33,988 nt of DNA from Sporolactobacillus putidus (lineage in GTDB: Bacteria > Bacillota > Bacilli > Bacillales > Sporolactobacillaceae). The stretch's first letter is position 1; every line of letters begins with the position of its first letter. Shown here one piece after another: positions 1 through 7,660 of this stretch. Below the pieces are notes generated by a model. It was not told the DNA's origin. It did not search any database and saw only the letters and a program-made list of their open reading frames with translations. The stretch lies in NCBI RefSeq assembly GCF_014647035.1, contig NZ_BMOK01000021.1, forward strand, positions 1 to 33,988, given 5' to 3'. Both the position numbers and the translations under genes were made by a program.

Positions 1-68
1 TTGAGTGGTGACTTTAAGTCGCAGACATTTATGTCTGAACCCACCTGCTTTAGCAGGTGGTCGTTTAG
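1..68 (+). mobile_element. Probable right end of an IS200/IS605-family element (partial)
   Basis: Two perfect hairpins stand back to back: CAGACAT/ATGTCTG at 22-37 with a 2-nt loop, and CCACCTGC/GCAGGTGG at 41-60 with loop TTTA. This is preceded by AGTGGTGACTTTAAGTC and followed by TCGTTTAG. The arrangement resembles the 3' end of IS605/IS1341-type elements, where the terminal hairpin is also the 3' part of the TnpB omega RNA. No transposase or tnpB is visible because the element would extend left of base 1. The assignment rests on remembered resemblance plus the hairpins. A simple transcription terminator is the alternative, although no T-run follows. Confidence 0.5.
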
Positions 69-172
69 AAATATAACATTCTACAGATTATCCCATCTGT
101 ATGAGTTAAAGGGATACCCATATTGTTTAATTATCGGTACAAAACGGAAGGACTCCCACTGATCAGATTTGA

Positions 173-193
173 ATGATTCACTTAGTGAATCAT
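173..193. repeat. Near-perfect palindrome behind the PNPOx-like gene
   Basis: ATGATTCACT and AGTGAATCAT form 10-bp arms around a single T. It lies just after the stop codon of the minus-strand gene at 198-740. A 1-nt spacer is unfavourable for an RNA hairpin and there is no T-run, so it may be a protein-binding site or a weak terminator. Bases 69-172 hold nothing else recognised. Confidence 0.4.
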
Positions 194-197
194 CCGA

Positions 198-740
198 TCA
201 TTCTTGATTCACGCGACGGCCAAAAACAAATTTGCGACCCGGATCAAGAGGATTTTCTTTGGCGGAAAGTTGATCTGGCTGAAGGCAGAAGATCGCTGCC
301 GCGCTTCCCAAGGACGAGCGATATTTTTCGACATGTCGTTTCGACAGCGGCCGATTGTAGAATTCAGGTACATATTTATCGAGCATCTGTTGCAGTGCCT
401 CCGTTGCCTCGTCCAAATCGGAAATACGTGCTACCTGACCAAATAGGATCACACTCATGTAAGCTGTATCTGTGTGGGCGGGAACAGGATGGGTCATGGT
501 TCCGTATTCTTCACAGACAGTAAAGCAGGCACTTGAATTTATGTTCATGATGTCTGCTTTTCTTCCGGTATCTGCTCCGTGAAAATAAATCCTGCCGTTA
601 TGCCAAACGTAGTTCAGCGGTACGACATAGGGACGGTCTGTATCAGCCAAACCTAAAAAGCCAACTCTGGCTTTTGTTAAAAATAGATCGATCTTTTCAC
701 GATTTTCACATTCCCGCATCTGATAGCGCATTGAACTCAT
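198..740 (-). CDS. Pyridoxamine 5'-phosphate oxidase-like (NimA-type) flavoprotein
   Basis: This 180-aa protein has the split-barrel FMN-binding layout of the small PNPOx-like/NimA family. An N-terminal helix leads to GFLGLADTDRPYVVPLNYVW, then a strand with IYFHGADTGRKADIMN, where the His-Gly-Ala and following Lys usually touch the flavin phosphate, and later the VCEEYG segment. Members reduce or bind small substrates such as nitroimidazoles, or are general flavin reductases; the substrate here is unknown. The gene is divergent from a MocR/PdxR-type PLP-dependent regulator, a pairing that suggests control by, or a role linked to, B6 vitamers (inference). The ATG at 740 has only a weak upstream GGCGGG; a second ATG three codons in is possible. 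Confidence 0.82.
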   Translation of the reverse strand: MSSMRYQMRECENREKIDLFLTKARVGFLGLADTDRPYVVPLNYVWHNGRIYFHGADTGRKADIMNINSSACFTVCEEYGTMTHPVPAHTDTAYMSVILFGQVARISDLDEATEALQQMLDKYVPEFYNRPLSKRHVEKYRSSLGSAAAIFCLQPDQLSAKENPLDPGRKFVFGRRVNQE

Positions 741-797
741 TTTTAATTTCCCGCCCTTTTCTGTTGATTGTTGTTTAAAATAGATTATAAAGCGAAT

Positions 798-833
798 TGT
801 ATCTTTTAAAAGATACAGTTTTTAATCTTTTAA
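798..833. promoter_or_regulatory. Candidate MocR operator: 20-bp palindrome plus direct repeat
   Basis: A perfect 20-bp palindrome occupies 798-817 (half-site TGTATCTTTT). Its ATCTTTTAA portion recurs as a direct repeat at 825-833, 24 bp downstream of the copy at 801-809. MocR/GabR/PdxR regulators commonly bind two direct repeats, sometimes with an additional inverted one, so this combination between the divergent flavoprotein and regulator genes is a good autoregulatory operator candidate. Binding itself is inferred. Confidence 0.55.
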
Positions 834-855
834 TCAGTACAGAGGAGAATGGAAT

Positions 856-2274
856 ATGGAATGGGTTCCGAAGCTGGATGAGAAATCAAGGGAGTCACTG
901 TATGCACAGCTTTACAGGTATTTTAAGAATGAGATCGAAACGTCAATTTTGCAAAAAAATATGCGCCTTCCTTCTATTCGTTATCTGGCTGACTCATTAA
1001 ATATTAGTCGAACGACGGTACATATGGCTTACCAGCAGCTTCTGGCGGAAGGATACATCGAAAGTAAAGAGCGGAGCGGTTACTATGTTGCGAAACTCAA
1101 TGATGACCTTCCGGGTGCGGGTGTTCAAAATCATCCAATCCCTTTATTGGAACGCGGTTCAAAAAAGGAAACGAACCATATTTTGAATAATTTTTATATG
1201 TCCGATATCGATACTGCGCATTTTCCTTTAGATAGATGGAGAAGCTGCATGAATAAACTTTTAAAAGATGAGCGGAAAGACTTCTTAACTTATGGTGAAC
1301 GTCAGGGAGAGTGGGAGCTGAGGAGCGTGCTCTCCGATTATCTTCATCGGGCCCGCGGCGTGAACTGCTCTCCGGAACAAATCGTCATTGGCGCCGGTAC
1401 GCAGTCTGTTCTGCAAATCCTTTTCCGGATCATGAAATGGAACCATAAACGGTTTGCCATGGAAGAGCCGGGCTATGAAGGGGCCCGTCGGGTATTTCAG
1501 CAGCACGACATTCAAGTTGTCCCTGTTCCTGTGCAGAAAGATGGGTTATCTATCCGTGATTTAATAAAAACTCAGGCAGATATAGTGTACATTACGCCCT
1601 CCCATCAATACCCGATGGGCATGATCATGCCGATTTCAAAACGAATCAGATTGCTGCACTGGGCGGAAGAAAACGAGGGATGGATTATTGAAGACGATTA
1701 TGACGGGGAATTTCGTTATCGCGGAAAACCCATTCCGTCATTACAGGGAATCGATGAGCATGGCCGGGTGATTTACGTCGGTACTTTTTCAAAGTCTTTG
1801 ATGCCCGCGATCAGGGTGAGTTATATGGTTTTACCAAAATCTCTTCTTGACGTTTATCGAAGCAGCGACATGTACACTACGGCTCAATCCGCTTCACGAC
1901 TGCACCAGCTGACTCTGAAACTATTTATGGAAAGCGGTGAATGGGACCGGCACATTCGGAAAATGCGGACACTTTATAGAAAAAAACACTCGCTGCTTTT
2001 GGAAACGATTAGAGAAGCAATGGGGGAGCATGTCTGTGTCAGCGGGGAGGATGCGGGTTTGCACATTGTTCTTCATGTGAAGAGCAGTAAGTCTGCTGAT
2101 GAATTGGTACGAATAGCGGAACAGGCAGGCGTAAAAGCGTACAGTACATCAAAAAATTGGATTCAGGGTAAGCCGCCCATACCGATATTGCTTGGGTTCG
2201 GCGGATTGTCATTTGATGAAATAAAACAGGGGATCAAACGCTTGAACGCGGCTTGGCGGCCTTATTATCGATAA
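856..2274 (+). CDS. MocR/PdxR-subfamily GntR regulator with aminotransferase-like domain
   Basis: This 472-aa fusion regulator has an N-terminal winged helix-turn-helix of GntR type (about residues 10-80, with LPSIRYLADSLNISRTTVHMAYQQL) joined to a fold-type I aminotransferase-like domain. The latter shows IIEDDYDGEFRY and the PLP-lysine segment GTFSKSLMPAIR, with Lys313 the likely Schiff-base residue. Length and order are normal for MocR proteins, which sense PLP or PLP adducts of amines (GabR, PdxR). GAGGAG at 842-847 sets the ATG at 856. It is divergent from the PNPOx-like gene with a palindrome/direct-repeat operator between them. The effector cannot be read from sequence. Confidence 0.92.
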   Translation: MEWVPKLDEKSRESLYAQLYRYFKNEIETSILQKNMRLPSIRYLADSLNISRTTVHMAYQQLLAEGYIESKERSGYYVAKLNDDLPGAGVQNHPIPLLERGSKKETNHILNNFYMSDIDTAHFPLDRWRSCMNKLLKDERKDFLTYGERQGEWELRSVLSDYLHRARGVNCSPEQIVIGAGTQSVLQILFRIMKWNHKRFAMEEPGYEGARRVFQQHDIQVVPVPVQKDGLSIRDLIKTQADIVYITPSHQYPMGMIMPISKRIRLLHWAEENEGWIIEDDYDGEFRYRGKPIPSLQGIDEHGRVIYVGTFSKSLMPAIRVSYMVLPKSLLDVYRSSDMYTTAQSASRLHQLTLKLFMESGEWDRHIRKMRTLYRKKHSLLLETIREAMGEHVCVSGEDAGLHIVLHVKSSKSADELVRIAEQAGVKAYSTSKNWIQGKPPIPILLGFGGLSFDEIKQGIKRLNAAWRPYYR

Positions 2275-2374
2275 GGGGAAATAGGAGTATTTTGTCGAGG
2301 GTTAGGGATTCATTGAGCAGATAGGATACGAAATAATAAAGGATTGAAAATGGAGCGTAAATGAATACAAAATG

Positions 2375-2420
2375 AAAACAGGAACGCTTCACACTGGTTC
2401 AGTGAAACGTTCCTGTTTAT
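2375..2420. terminator. Bidirectional rho-independent terminator
   Basis: Arms AAACAGGAACG (2376-2386) and CGTTCCTGTTT (2408-2418) are perfectly complementary, with an inner TTCAC/GTGAA stem and a 9-nt loop. It sits between the convergent regulator (ends 2274) and aldo/keto reductase (ends 2461). A T-rich tail follows on the plus strand and A-rich sequence precedes, so it can serve both genes. Confidence 0.85.
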
Positions 2421-2460
2421 TATTATGGCATAATCTCGTTTCTTAGGTTCAGCCAGTTAC

Positions 2461-3327
2461 TCAAACCGCCTCTGATAAAGTCTGAAAGTCTTCATCACTG
2501 AGTTTTATTCCGGCCGCAGCAATGTTTTCTTTGACATGGGCAACAGAAGATGTTCCCGGAATCGGAAGAATGACCGGCGAGCGTTTCAGCAGCCAGGCAA
2601 GGGCGATCTGCGCCGGTTTTGCGTCATATTTTTTGGCGATCTGATCCAGCGGTCCGCCTTCTTTTGCGAGCGCTCCCGTTGCGAGAGGGAACCATGGAAT
2701 AAATCCGATCTGATGCTTCTCGCAGTAATTTAGCACCATCTCTGAATCGCGTTTTGCCAGATTGTACAGATTTTGAACGGAAACGATCGGAGTGATTTCA
2801 TTTGCGGCTTGCAGTTCTCCGACGCTGACCTGACTCAGCCCGATATGGCGGATTTTCCCCTCGAGTTTCATCAGTGCCAGTTCACCGATCTGGTCGGCAA
2901 GCGGTACTTTGGGATCAATACGATGCAGCTGAAGCAAATCAATGTGATCCAGTCCAAGCGTGCGCAAATTCAACTCAACCTGCTGGCGAAGATATTCCGG
3001 TCGGCCAACGGGAATCCATCTGTTCGGACCTTGGCGCGTATGTCCGACTTTTGTGGCAATAACCAGGTCATTCGGATAAGGGTGAAGGGCTTTTTTGACC
3101 AATTCATTGGCCACAAACGGGCCATAGGCGTCCGCTGTATCAATGAAATTGACGCCGAGCTCTGAAGCGGTCTGCAGGACACGGACGGCTTCTTCCGGAT
3201 TGCGCGGATCTCCCCAGACACCGGGTCCTGTCAGCTGCATCGTTCCATACCCCAGACGATTGACCGGCAAATCGCCGCCGATTGTGAAAGTACCTGATAA
3301 AGCTGCTGTAACGGTTGATTCAGACAT
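2461..3327 (-). CDS. Aldo/keto reductase
   Basis: This 288-aa NADPH-dependent oxidoreductase has the (beta/alpha)8 fold. The family signature FIDTADAYGP supplies the catalytic Asp and Tyr, followed by the Lys of ATKVG and the His of LLQLHRID, giving the Asp-Tyr-Lys-His tetrad. IPGTSSVAHVKEN near the C-terminus is the cofactor-phosphate motif. Length and layout match the short AKR proteins that reduce aldehydes and ketones; the substrate is unknown. AGGAGG lies just upstream of the ATG at 3327. The gene is monocistronic and convergent with the MocR regulator, sharing a terminator. Confidence 0.93.
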   Translation of the reverse strand: MSESTVTAALSGTFTIGGDLPVNRLGYGTMQLTGPGVWGDPRNPEEAVRVLQTASELGVNFIDTADAYGPFVANELVKKALHPYPNDLVIATKVGHTRQGPNRWIPVGRPEYLRQQVELNLRTLGLDHIDLLQLHRIDPKVPLADQIGELALMKLEGKIRHIGLSQVSVGELQAANEITPIVSVQNLYNLAKRDSEMVLNYCEKHQIGFIPWFPLATGALAKEGGPLDQIAKKYDAKPAQIALAWLLKRSPVILPIPGTSSVAHVKENIAAAGIKLSDEDFQTLSEAV

Positions 3328-3729
3328 TCGATTTCCTCCTTCAGCTTGCTTTTTTCGAAAGTCATCTATACTCTTGCCAGTGAACCTCCTGTATTTGGTT
3401 TAACACAGTTATCTTTTCGGATTCAAAAAAAATGCTCGGATTTACACAATTGTCATACAAAAGAGGACACCCTGACGAAAGAAAGCCGAGAAGGCGCCGC
3501 TTAAGGGCCCGCCACAGCCTATGAGGTTAGATAGTTACAGGGCCAATGATGAAAATTGTTTAAAAATACTGAATTATAGCAGTGCATGACCTATAATGGG
3601 TAGTGGATGCTGTACAGACAGTAAGTATCCAAGCAACAAATCACTGCTCACAGAAAAAGTAGGTATAATGAAACACCTTAAAGGAAAACTTTTTACAACA
3701 TGAAAAAATGAAACAGGGAAGCGATCAAA
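3328..3729. other. Intergenic region, no gene seen
   Basis: This 402-bp stretch separates the divergent aldo/keto reductase and VOC genes. It contains a locally G+C-richer patch (about 3470-3545) and a TATAAT at 3592-3597 that could be a -10 for the VOC gene but lacks a convincing -35. I see no ORF with a ribosome binding site and no clear structured RNA. Confidence 0.5.
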
Positions 3730-4188
3730 ATGATCAAAGGTTTATATGAAGCGCATTTGCCGGTCAGTCATCTTTCAGCTTCGATTGAATTCTATAAAAA
3801 ACTGGGCTTGGAAATTGCCTACCAAAATGAGAAACTGGTTTTTTTCTGGATTGAAAAGGGAAAAAGCTGGCTGGGGCTTTGGGAAACTGAAAAAGTGAAA
3901 ATAGCCTATCACCCATCACTGAGACATGTCGCATTTAAAGTTGATTTAGAGGATATCAAAAAAGCAAAAGAATGGCTGGCACAAAGGGGAATTAAAATAC
4001 GGACCTCCTTTGGCTTCCCTGCTGAAAAACAGCCTCTTGTCCTGCCTAATAACCCGCAGGCACATGCAGCCATTTATTTTAATGATCCTGACGGAAACTC
4101 GCTTGAACTGATTGCTCCCTTGCGGTTAGACGTCGAAGAAGACTTCAAAATGATGACATTGGAAGAATGGATGACTAAAAAGAAATAA
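3730..4188 (+). CDS. VOC-superfamily (glyoxalase/bleomycin-resistance-like) protein
   Basis: This 152-aa protein has two beta-alpha-beta-beta-beta modules. The first begins GLYEAHLPVSHLSASIEFYKKLGLE. The second contains RHVAFKVDLEDI and ends with YFNDPDGNSLELIAP, the usual DPDGN-x-xE metal-ligand strand. His9 (EAHLPV) and the Glu of LELI are the likely first and last metal ligands. The family covers glyoxalases, dioxygenases and antibiotic-binding or thiol-transfer resistance proteins, so the reaction is undetermined. A 15-residue charged C-terminal tail (EEWMTKKK) extends beyond the fold. It stands alone, 127 bp before the sigma-factor operon. The ATG at 3730 has a modest GGGAAG upstream. 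Confidence 0.87.
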   Translation: MIKGLYEAHLPVSHLSASIEFYKKLGLEIAYQNEKLVFFWIEKGKSWLGLWETEKVKIAYHPSLRHVAFKVDLEDIKKAKEWLAQRGIKIRTSFGFPAEKQPLVLPNNPQAHAAIYFNDPDGNSLELIAPLRLDVEEDFKMMTLEEWMTKKK

Positions 4189-4315
4189 GTGTTTCAGTCA
4201 TGGGCTGATGGGCTAACCGTAATCAATCCGGGAAAATGATTAAGCTTTCGTTGTGAACTTTTAAGCGATCTCCATTGTATAGTTTTTAAAAAGCAAAAAG
4301 ATGGAGGAAGCTAAA

Positions 4316-4687
4316 ATGGATATTGGGTGGATGGTATCACTTATTGTGACAGGTTTTTTAATCGTGTTTATTCTTTCGATTGCTATTCCTATGGATCTAA
4401 AGCACATTGTCCGGGAAAAGGGTAAAATCAATTATAAGAAAACAAAGGTATTTTTACGGTGGAACATTTTTGATACCATGACGCTCAGTCTGGCCATTTA
4501 TACGATCATCTGTGTCCAGGTTTTAAATGCTTTGATTATGCATGGTGAAACGATAAAGAATCCTTTTGTGCAGTTTTTTACGAATCAGGCACAAGCATGG
4601 ACAATTGTCACGATCTTTTATCTTATTTCCCGGGTATCAATGACCTTGAAAGCGATCAAGGAACGATGGGGCGATAAGATTGAATGA
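4316..4687 (+). CDS. Small three-span membrane protein, first gene of the ECF sigma operon
   Basis: This 123-aa hydrophobic protein of unrecognised family has predicted membrane segments near residues 5-25, 52-72 and 90-108, with a basic cytoplasmic stretch between the first two (KHIVREKGKINYKKTK). An upstream ATG at 4301 contains the GGAGGAAG that must be the ribosome binding site, so the ATG at 4316 is the real start. Its 3' end overlaps the sigma-factor start by 8 bp, so the two are probably translationally coupled. Location suggests a role in the signalling or output of that sigma factor, but nothing in the sequence fixes a function. Confidence 0.75.
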   Translation: MDIGWMVSLIVTGFLIVFILSIAIPMDLKHIVREKGKINYKKTKVFLRWNIFDTMTLSLAIYTIICVQVLNALIMHGETIKNPFVQFFTNQAQAWTIVTIFYLISRVSMTLKAIKERWGDKIE

Positions 4688-5219
4688 GCATGAGGAGCGA
4701 TTGATGATCGCTTATCAAAACGGTGATGATGCCGCTCTGAACGAAATCTACATCCTGTATAAAAATCCGCTTTATTCATTTGTTTTTCGCTATACAAGAG
4801 AGGAGCAGCTGAGTATTGATATTGTTCAGGATACCTTTATGAGGCTGCAGCGTTACAAGCACCGCTATACCTCCGAAAAAGGAAATCTGAAATCATTTTT
4901 GTTTCAAATCGCTTATCGGCTAATGGTTAACAAATTAAACCGGCGGAAGAAGTGGCAAAGCCTTTTACCCTTCCTTGTACCTCTAGAAAATGACGAAATG
5001 CATCATGTTGACCGCATGACGATCAGAGATGCGGTTGCAAAGCTGCCCGAAATACACCGCGCCGTCATATTGCTCTTTTATTATCACGATATGTCACAAC
5101 AGGAGATTGCAGAGATTCTTAATATTCCGCTAGGAACAGTCAAATCAAGGCTGCACAAATCCATTCAACTATTGAAAGAAGAACTGGAGGTGAAGGATTA
5201 TGGATCAAGATCCTTTTAG
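4680..5219 (+). CDS. ECF-type sigma-70 family RNA polymerase sigma factor
   Basis: This 179-aa protein has the two ECF domains. Sigma region 2 contains LYSFVFRYTREEQLSIDIVQDTF and the promoter-melting stretch to about residue 75. Sigma region 4 contains LPEIHRAVILLFYYHDMS followed by the helix-turn-helix QQEIAEILNIPLGTVKSRLHKS. A linker of about 40 residues joins them. The start is TTG at 4680, inside the end of the preceding membrane gene with GGGG about 8 bases upstream. The next in-frame ATG would remove the first helix of region 2. The gene overlaps the following small membrane gene by 20 bp. The overlap on both sides argues for one operon with fixed stoichiometry. The signal sensed is unknown. 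Confidence 0.93.
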   Translation: MNEHEERLMIAYQNGDDAALNEIYILYKNPLYSFVFRYTREEQLSIDIVQDTFMRLQRYKHRYTSEKGNLKSFLFQIAYRLMVNKLNRRKKWQSLLPFLVPLENDEMHHVDRMTIRDAVAKLPEIHRAVILLFYYHDMSQQEIAEILNIPLGTVKSRLHKSIQLLKEELEVKDYGSRSF

Positions 5220-5451
5220 AGAAGAGCATTTTCTAAGGAAGAAGATGGACGAATATCATGTAGAAATACCTGACTTCCCGATGAAACCTCGGCCGTGGGA
5301 ACGATGGATTGACTTTCTGGCTTCGCCGGCGAAGAATCCGTTTGAGTCCTTCTTGTCAACTGCGAGTGGAATCCTGTTATTAAAAATCGTTCCCATCATT
5401 GGAGCGATTTTCCTGACTCTTATACCGATTTTTCTAAATTTTATAGGGTGA
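5200..5451 (+). CDS. Tiny single-span membrane protein, candidate anti-sigma factor
   Basis: This 83-aa protein has a charged N-terminal half (EEHFLRKKMDEYHVEIPDFP, PRPWERWIDFL) and one hydrophobic segment near residues 57-81 (ILLLKIVPIIGAIFLTLIPI). GGAGGTG precedes the ATG at 5200, which lies 20 bp inside the sigma gene. Its position and topology (cytosolic N-terminal sigma-binding segment, one membrane span) are those of ECF anti-sigma factors. However, it has almost no extracytoplasmic part and no zinc-binding HxxxCxxC motif. Either it is a minimal anti-sigma factor or the sensing part is supplied by the first gene of the operon. The function is inferred from context only. Confidence 0.7.
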   Translation: MDQDPFREEHFLRKKMDEYHVEIPDFPMKPRPWERWIDFLASPAKNPFESFLSTASGILLLKIVPIIGAIFLTLIPIFLNFIG

Positions 5452-5662
5452 TCCATCAACATTCCCCAAAATGAGTAGGTCAAAAGGTGAACTATCTTTT
5501 GATAGAGAAACTTGCATGATGAAAGGCGTACAACCTTTAAATTTTGATAAAAGAGTCTGTTCAAAAAGAAAGACAAAAAGGGCCATGGAATCAAAAAAGC
5601 GCCGTTTTGGGCACCGCAATTTTCCCGGACCTTTTGGACATCCTCTTAAAGGAGACATTTCT

Positions 5663-6259
5663 ATGAAAAGCAAACAGTGGAGAGTGGGAATTTTACTATT
5701 TGATGATGTGGAAGTCTTGGATTTTGCGGGTCCGTTTGAAGTCTTCGCTGTGACGATCCTGGAAAATGTAGAACAGCCGTTTATTGTTGAAACCGTCTCG
5801 GAAAAAGGAACTCTCATCAGTGCCCGAAATGGTTTGAAGGTACAGCCGGATTACAGCTTCAATAGCATGCCGCCTTTTGATATTCTTGTTATTCCCGGCG
5901 GTCTGGGAGCCCGTGATCGGGAAATTAACAACGCTAAGGTGATAAAGTGGATAGGCAGCCAAGCGCAGCGGGTTCAATGGATGACATCGGTTTGCACCGG
6001 GGCTTTGCTGTTGGCAAAAGCCGGGCTGTTGAACGGGAAAAAAGCGACGACACACTGGGCGAGTCTCGAACGACTGAAAACGGAGTTCCCGGAAGTCGAT
6101 GTCAGGCGTGGAGTCAAGTTTGTCGATGAAGGGAATATCGTGACATCAGGCGGTATTTCGGCAGGTATCAATATGTCTTTCCACATCGTCAAACGATTAT
6201 TGGGTGTGGAGGTGGCCCGGGAGACGGCCAGAAGAATGGAATACGACATTATTATTTGA
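5663..6259 (+). CDS. DJ-1/PfpI-family protein, isonitrile hydratase-like
   Basis: This 198-aa single-domain protein of the class I glutamine amidotransferase-like fold begins VGILLFDDVEVLDFAGPFEVF. It has the nucleophile elbow TSVCTGALLLAKAGLLNGKKATTHW with Cys111, and SGGISAGINMSFHIV near the end. Asp20 and Cys111 match the Asp/Cys pair of isonitrile hydratases. The same domain is also the sensor half of some AraC-type regulators, but no DNA-binding domain is attached here. AGGAGA at 5650-5655 selects the ATG at 5663; the open frame runs further upstream without a ribosome binding site. The gene follows the sigma operon by 211 bp and is probably separate. The substrate is unproven. Confidence 0.85.
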   Translation: MKSKQWRVGILLFDDVEVLDFAGPFEVFAVTILENVEQPFIVETVSEKGTLISARNGLKVQPDYSFNSMPPFDILVIPGGLGARDREINNAKVIKWIGSQAQRVQWMTSVCTGALLLAKAGLLNGKKATTHWASLERLKTEFPEVDVRRGVKFVDEGNIVTSGGISAGINMSFHIVKRLLGVEVARETARRMEYDIII

Positions 6260-6355
6260 ATTACGTAAAGGTTTTTGGACTTGATTACGGAAAAATTTTT
6301 ATAACAGAGTTTAAGAGGCGAGCAGTGAGTCTAACGGAAACAGTATAGTGTGTAT

Positions 6356-6380
6356 TAATTCCAGATCGTCTGGAATTATT
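6356..6380. terminator. Terminator between convergent genes
   Basis: TAATTCCAGA (6356-6365) and TCTGGAATTA (6369-6378) form a perfect 10-bp stem with loop TCG. It lies between the ends of the DJ-1-like gene (6259, plus) and the GH18 gene (6402, minus). The T-run is weak on both sides, so termination is likely but not certain. Confidence 0.6.
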
Positions 6381-6401
6381 TCTGCTAAAGAAAAGGCACC
6401 G

Positions 6402-7544
6402 CTATTGGATCCATTTACGAATGCTGAAGTTGTCTTCAAGCAGGACCCAGTTTTGCCGAAAAGAGGGGCCTAAAGCCCAATAGCTGATACCGCGGAGATG
6501 ATTGTGTTTGACCATGTTGAACTTTGCTTGGGCGCTCCGCGCATCTTCAAACCAAACTTCGTGAAGACGGCTTTGTTCATCAATATAGCGGTAAAACGGT
6601 GCCTGAGCGGCAGGATCATATTGAATCGCAGCGCCATATTTTACCGCGCGTTCGACGGCTTTTTTTGGACTGAATGTTTCCGCTGCCTGTCCCTGTATGT
6701 GTGGGAGAATCCAGTCGCGCGCGTAAATCTGGAATCCCAAAAAGATTTTCTCTGCCGGTATCACCGACAAGGCGTATTCCACGACCCTTCTCATCTGATA
6801 AATGGGTGAGATCGCTTGCGGCGGACCCAGCCGGTAACCCCACTCATAGGTCATCAGCACAACAAAATCGGCAATTCTGCCATGCACTTCATAATCGTGT
6901 GCCTCGTATAACAATCCAGGCTGCGCAGCACTTGTTTTTGGTGCTAAAGCCGTTGATACAAAATAGCCTAATGGATGAAGATGGTTCACAGCCTGCTGAA
7001 GAAAATGATTGTAAAGTTCACGGTCGGCAGGGAGAACATTTTCAAAATCAATATTTAATCCGCGGTATCCCTTTTCCCGCATGATCCGAATCACGTCCGA
7101 CAACAGGTTTTCCCGATAGGCCGGCGTGTTTAATACAACATGTGCCAGGTTTGTGCCCGCTTCCGTCGCAGAGAAATTGGTAACAGACATCATGGGGACA
7201 GCATTTTGAGCGAGTGCGGCGGAAATTATCGCCTGATCATTTATCGGATCGAGCGTTCCGTTTTCCGTGATACGGTAGGCGAATGGGGTTAAATAAGTAA
7301 GCAGGCTTCCAACCTGACGAATCGAGTTAACGGCTTCGTTGCTCGTTTGATACGTATAAGCATTGACTTCAATGTTAGGTTTGGGGCTCACATCTGCTTC
7401 AGAAACGGGAATAATCAGTGACTGGCCGATCACCAAACGATTCGGATCGGACAAATCATTAATATCCGCTAGAGTGTTTACTGATACATTATAGCGGCCT
7501 GCAAGTTGCCAAAGCGACTCTCCGCTGCGAACCACATAAATCAT
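6402..7544 (-). CDS. LysM-GH18 hydrolase of the YaaH/SleL spore cortex-lytic type
   Basis: This 380-aa protein has one N-terminal LysM repeat (about residues 1-48, IYVVRSGESLWQLAGRYNVS) joined to a glycosyl hydrolase 18 barrel (about 58-375). The active-site strand reads GYRGLNIDFENV with Glu168 as the acid/base and Asp166 as helper. Later Met-Thr-Tyr-Glu-Trp (LMTYEWGYRLGPP) and the closing YWALG are typical of the spore group. SleL/YaaH N-acetylglucosaminidases cleave cortex fragments during germination. Those usually carry two LysM domains and this has one. No signal peptide is visible, as in SleL-type proteins loaded from the mother cell. AAGGGAGA precedes both a TTG (7547) and the preferred ATG (7544). 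Confidence 0.88.
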   Translation of the reverse strand: MIYVVRSGESLWQLAGRYNVSVNTLADINDLSDPNRLVIGQSLIIPVSEADVSPKPNIEVNAYTYQTSNEAVNSIRQVGSLLTYLTPFAYRITENGTLDPINDQAIISAALAQNAVPMMSVTNFSATEAGTNLAHVVLNTPAYRENLLSDVIRIMREKGYRGLNIDFENVLPADRELYNHFLQQAVNHLHPLGYFVSTALAPKTSAAQPGLLYEAHDYEVHGRIADFVVLMTYEWGYRLGPPQAISPIYQMRRVVEYALSVIPAEKIFLGFQIYARDWILPHIQGQAAETFSPKKAVERAVKYGAAIQYDPAAQAPFYRYIDEQSRLHEVWFEDARSAQAKFNMVKHNHLRGISYWALGPSFRQNWVLLEDNFSIRKWIQ

Positions 7545-7660
7545 CAATGAAAATCTCCCTTAAAGTTATTTCGCTTTGTACTGTATGAAAACAAGGGGAG
7601 GATTGTGCGTTTTCCCTAATGAAGCTAAGCTAATGTAAGAAGTATTCGGGAGGTGAACAG

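Noticed and set aside
204-523. Plus-strand ORFs opposite the PNPOx-like gene
   Set aside because: Antisense shadows of a well-supported flavoprotein gene.
5452-5662. Possible IS remnant (AAAGAGTCTGTTCAAAAAG region)
   Set aside because: The words recall insertion-sequence ends, but no matching inverted end, duplication or transposase fragment could be found.
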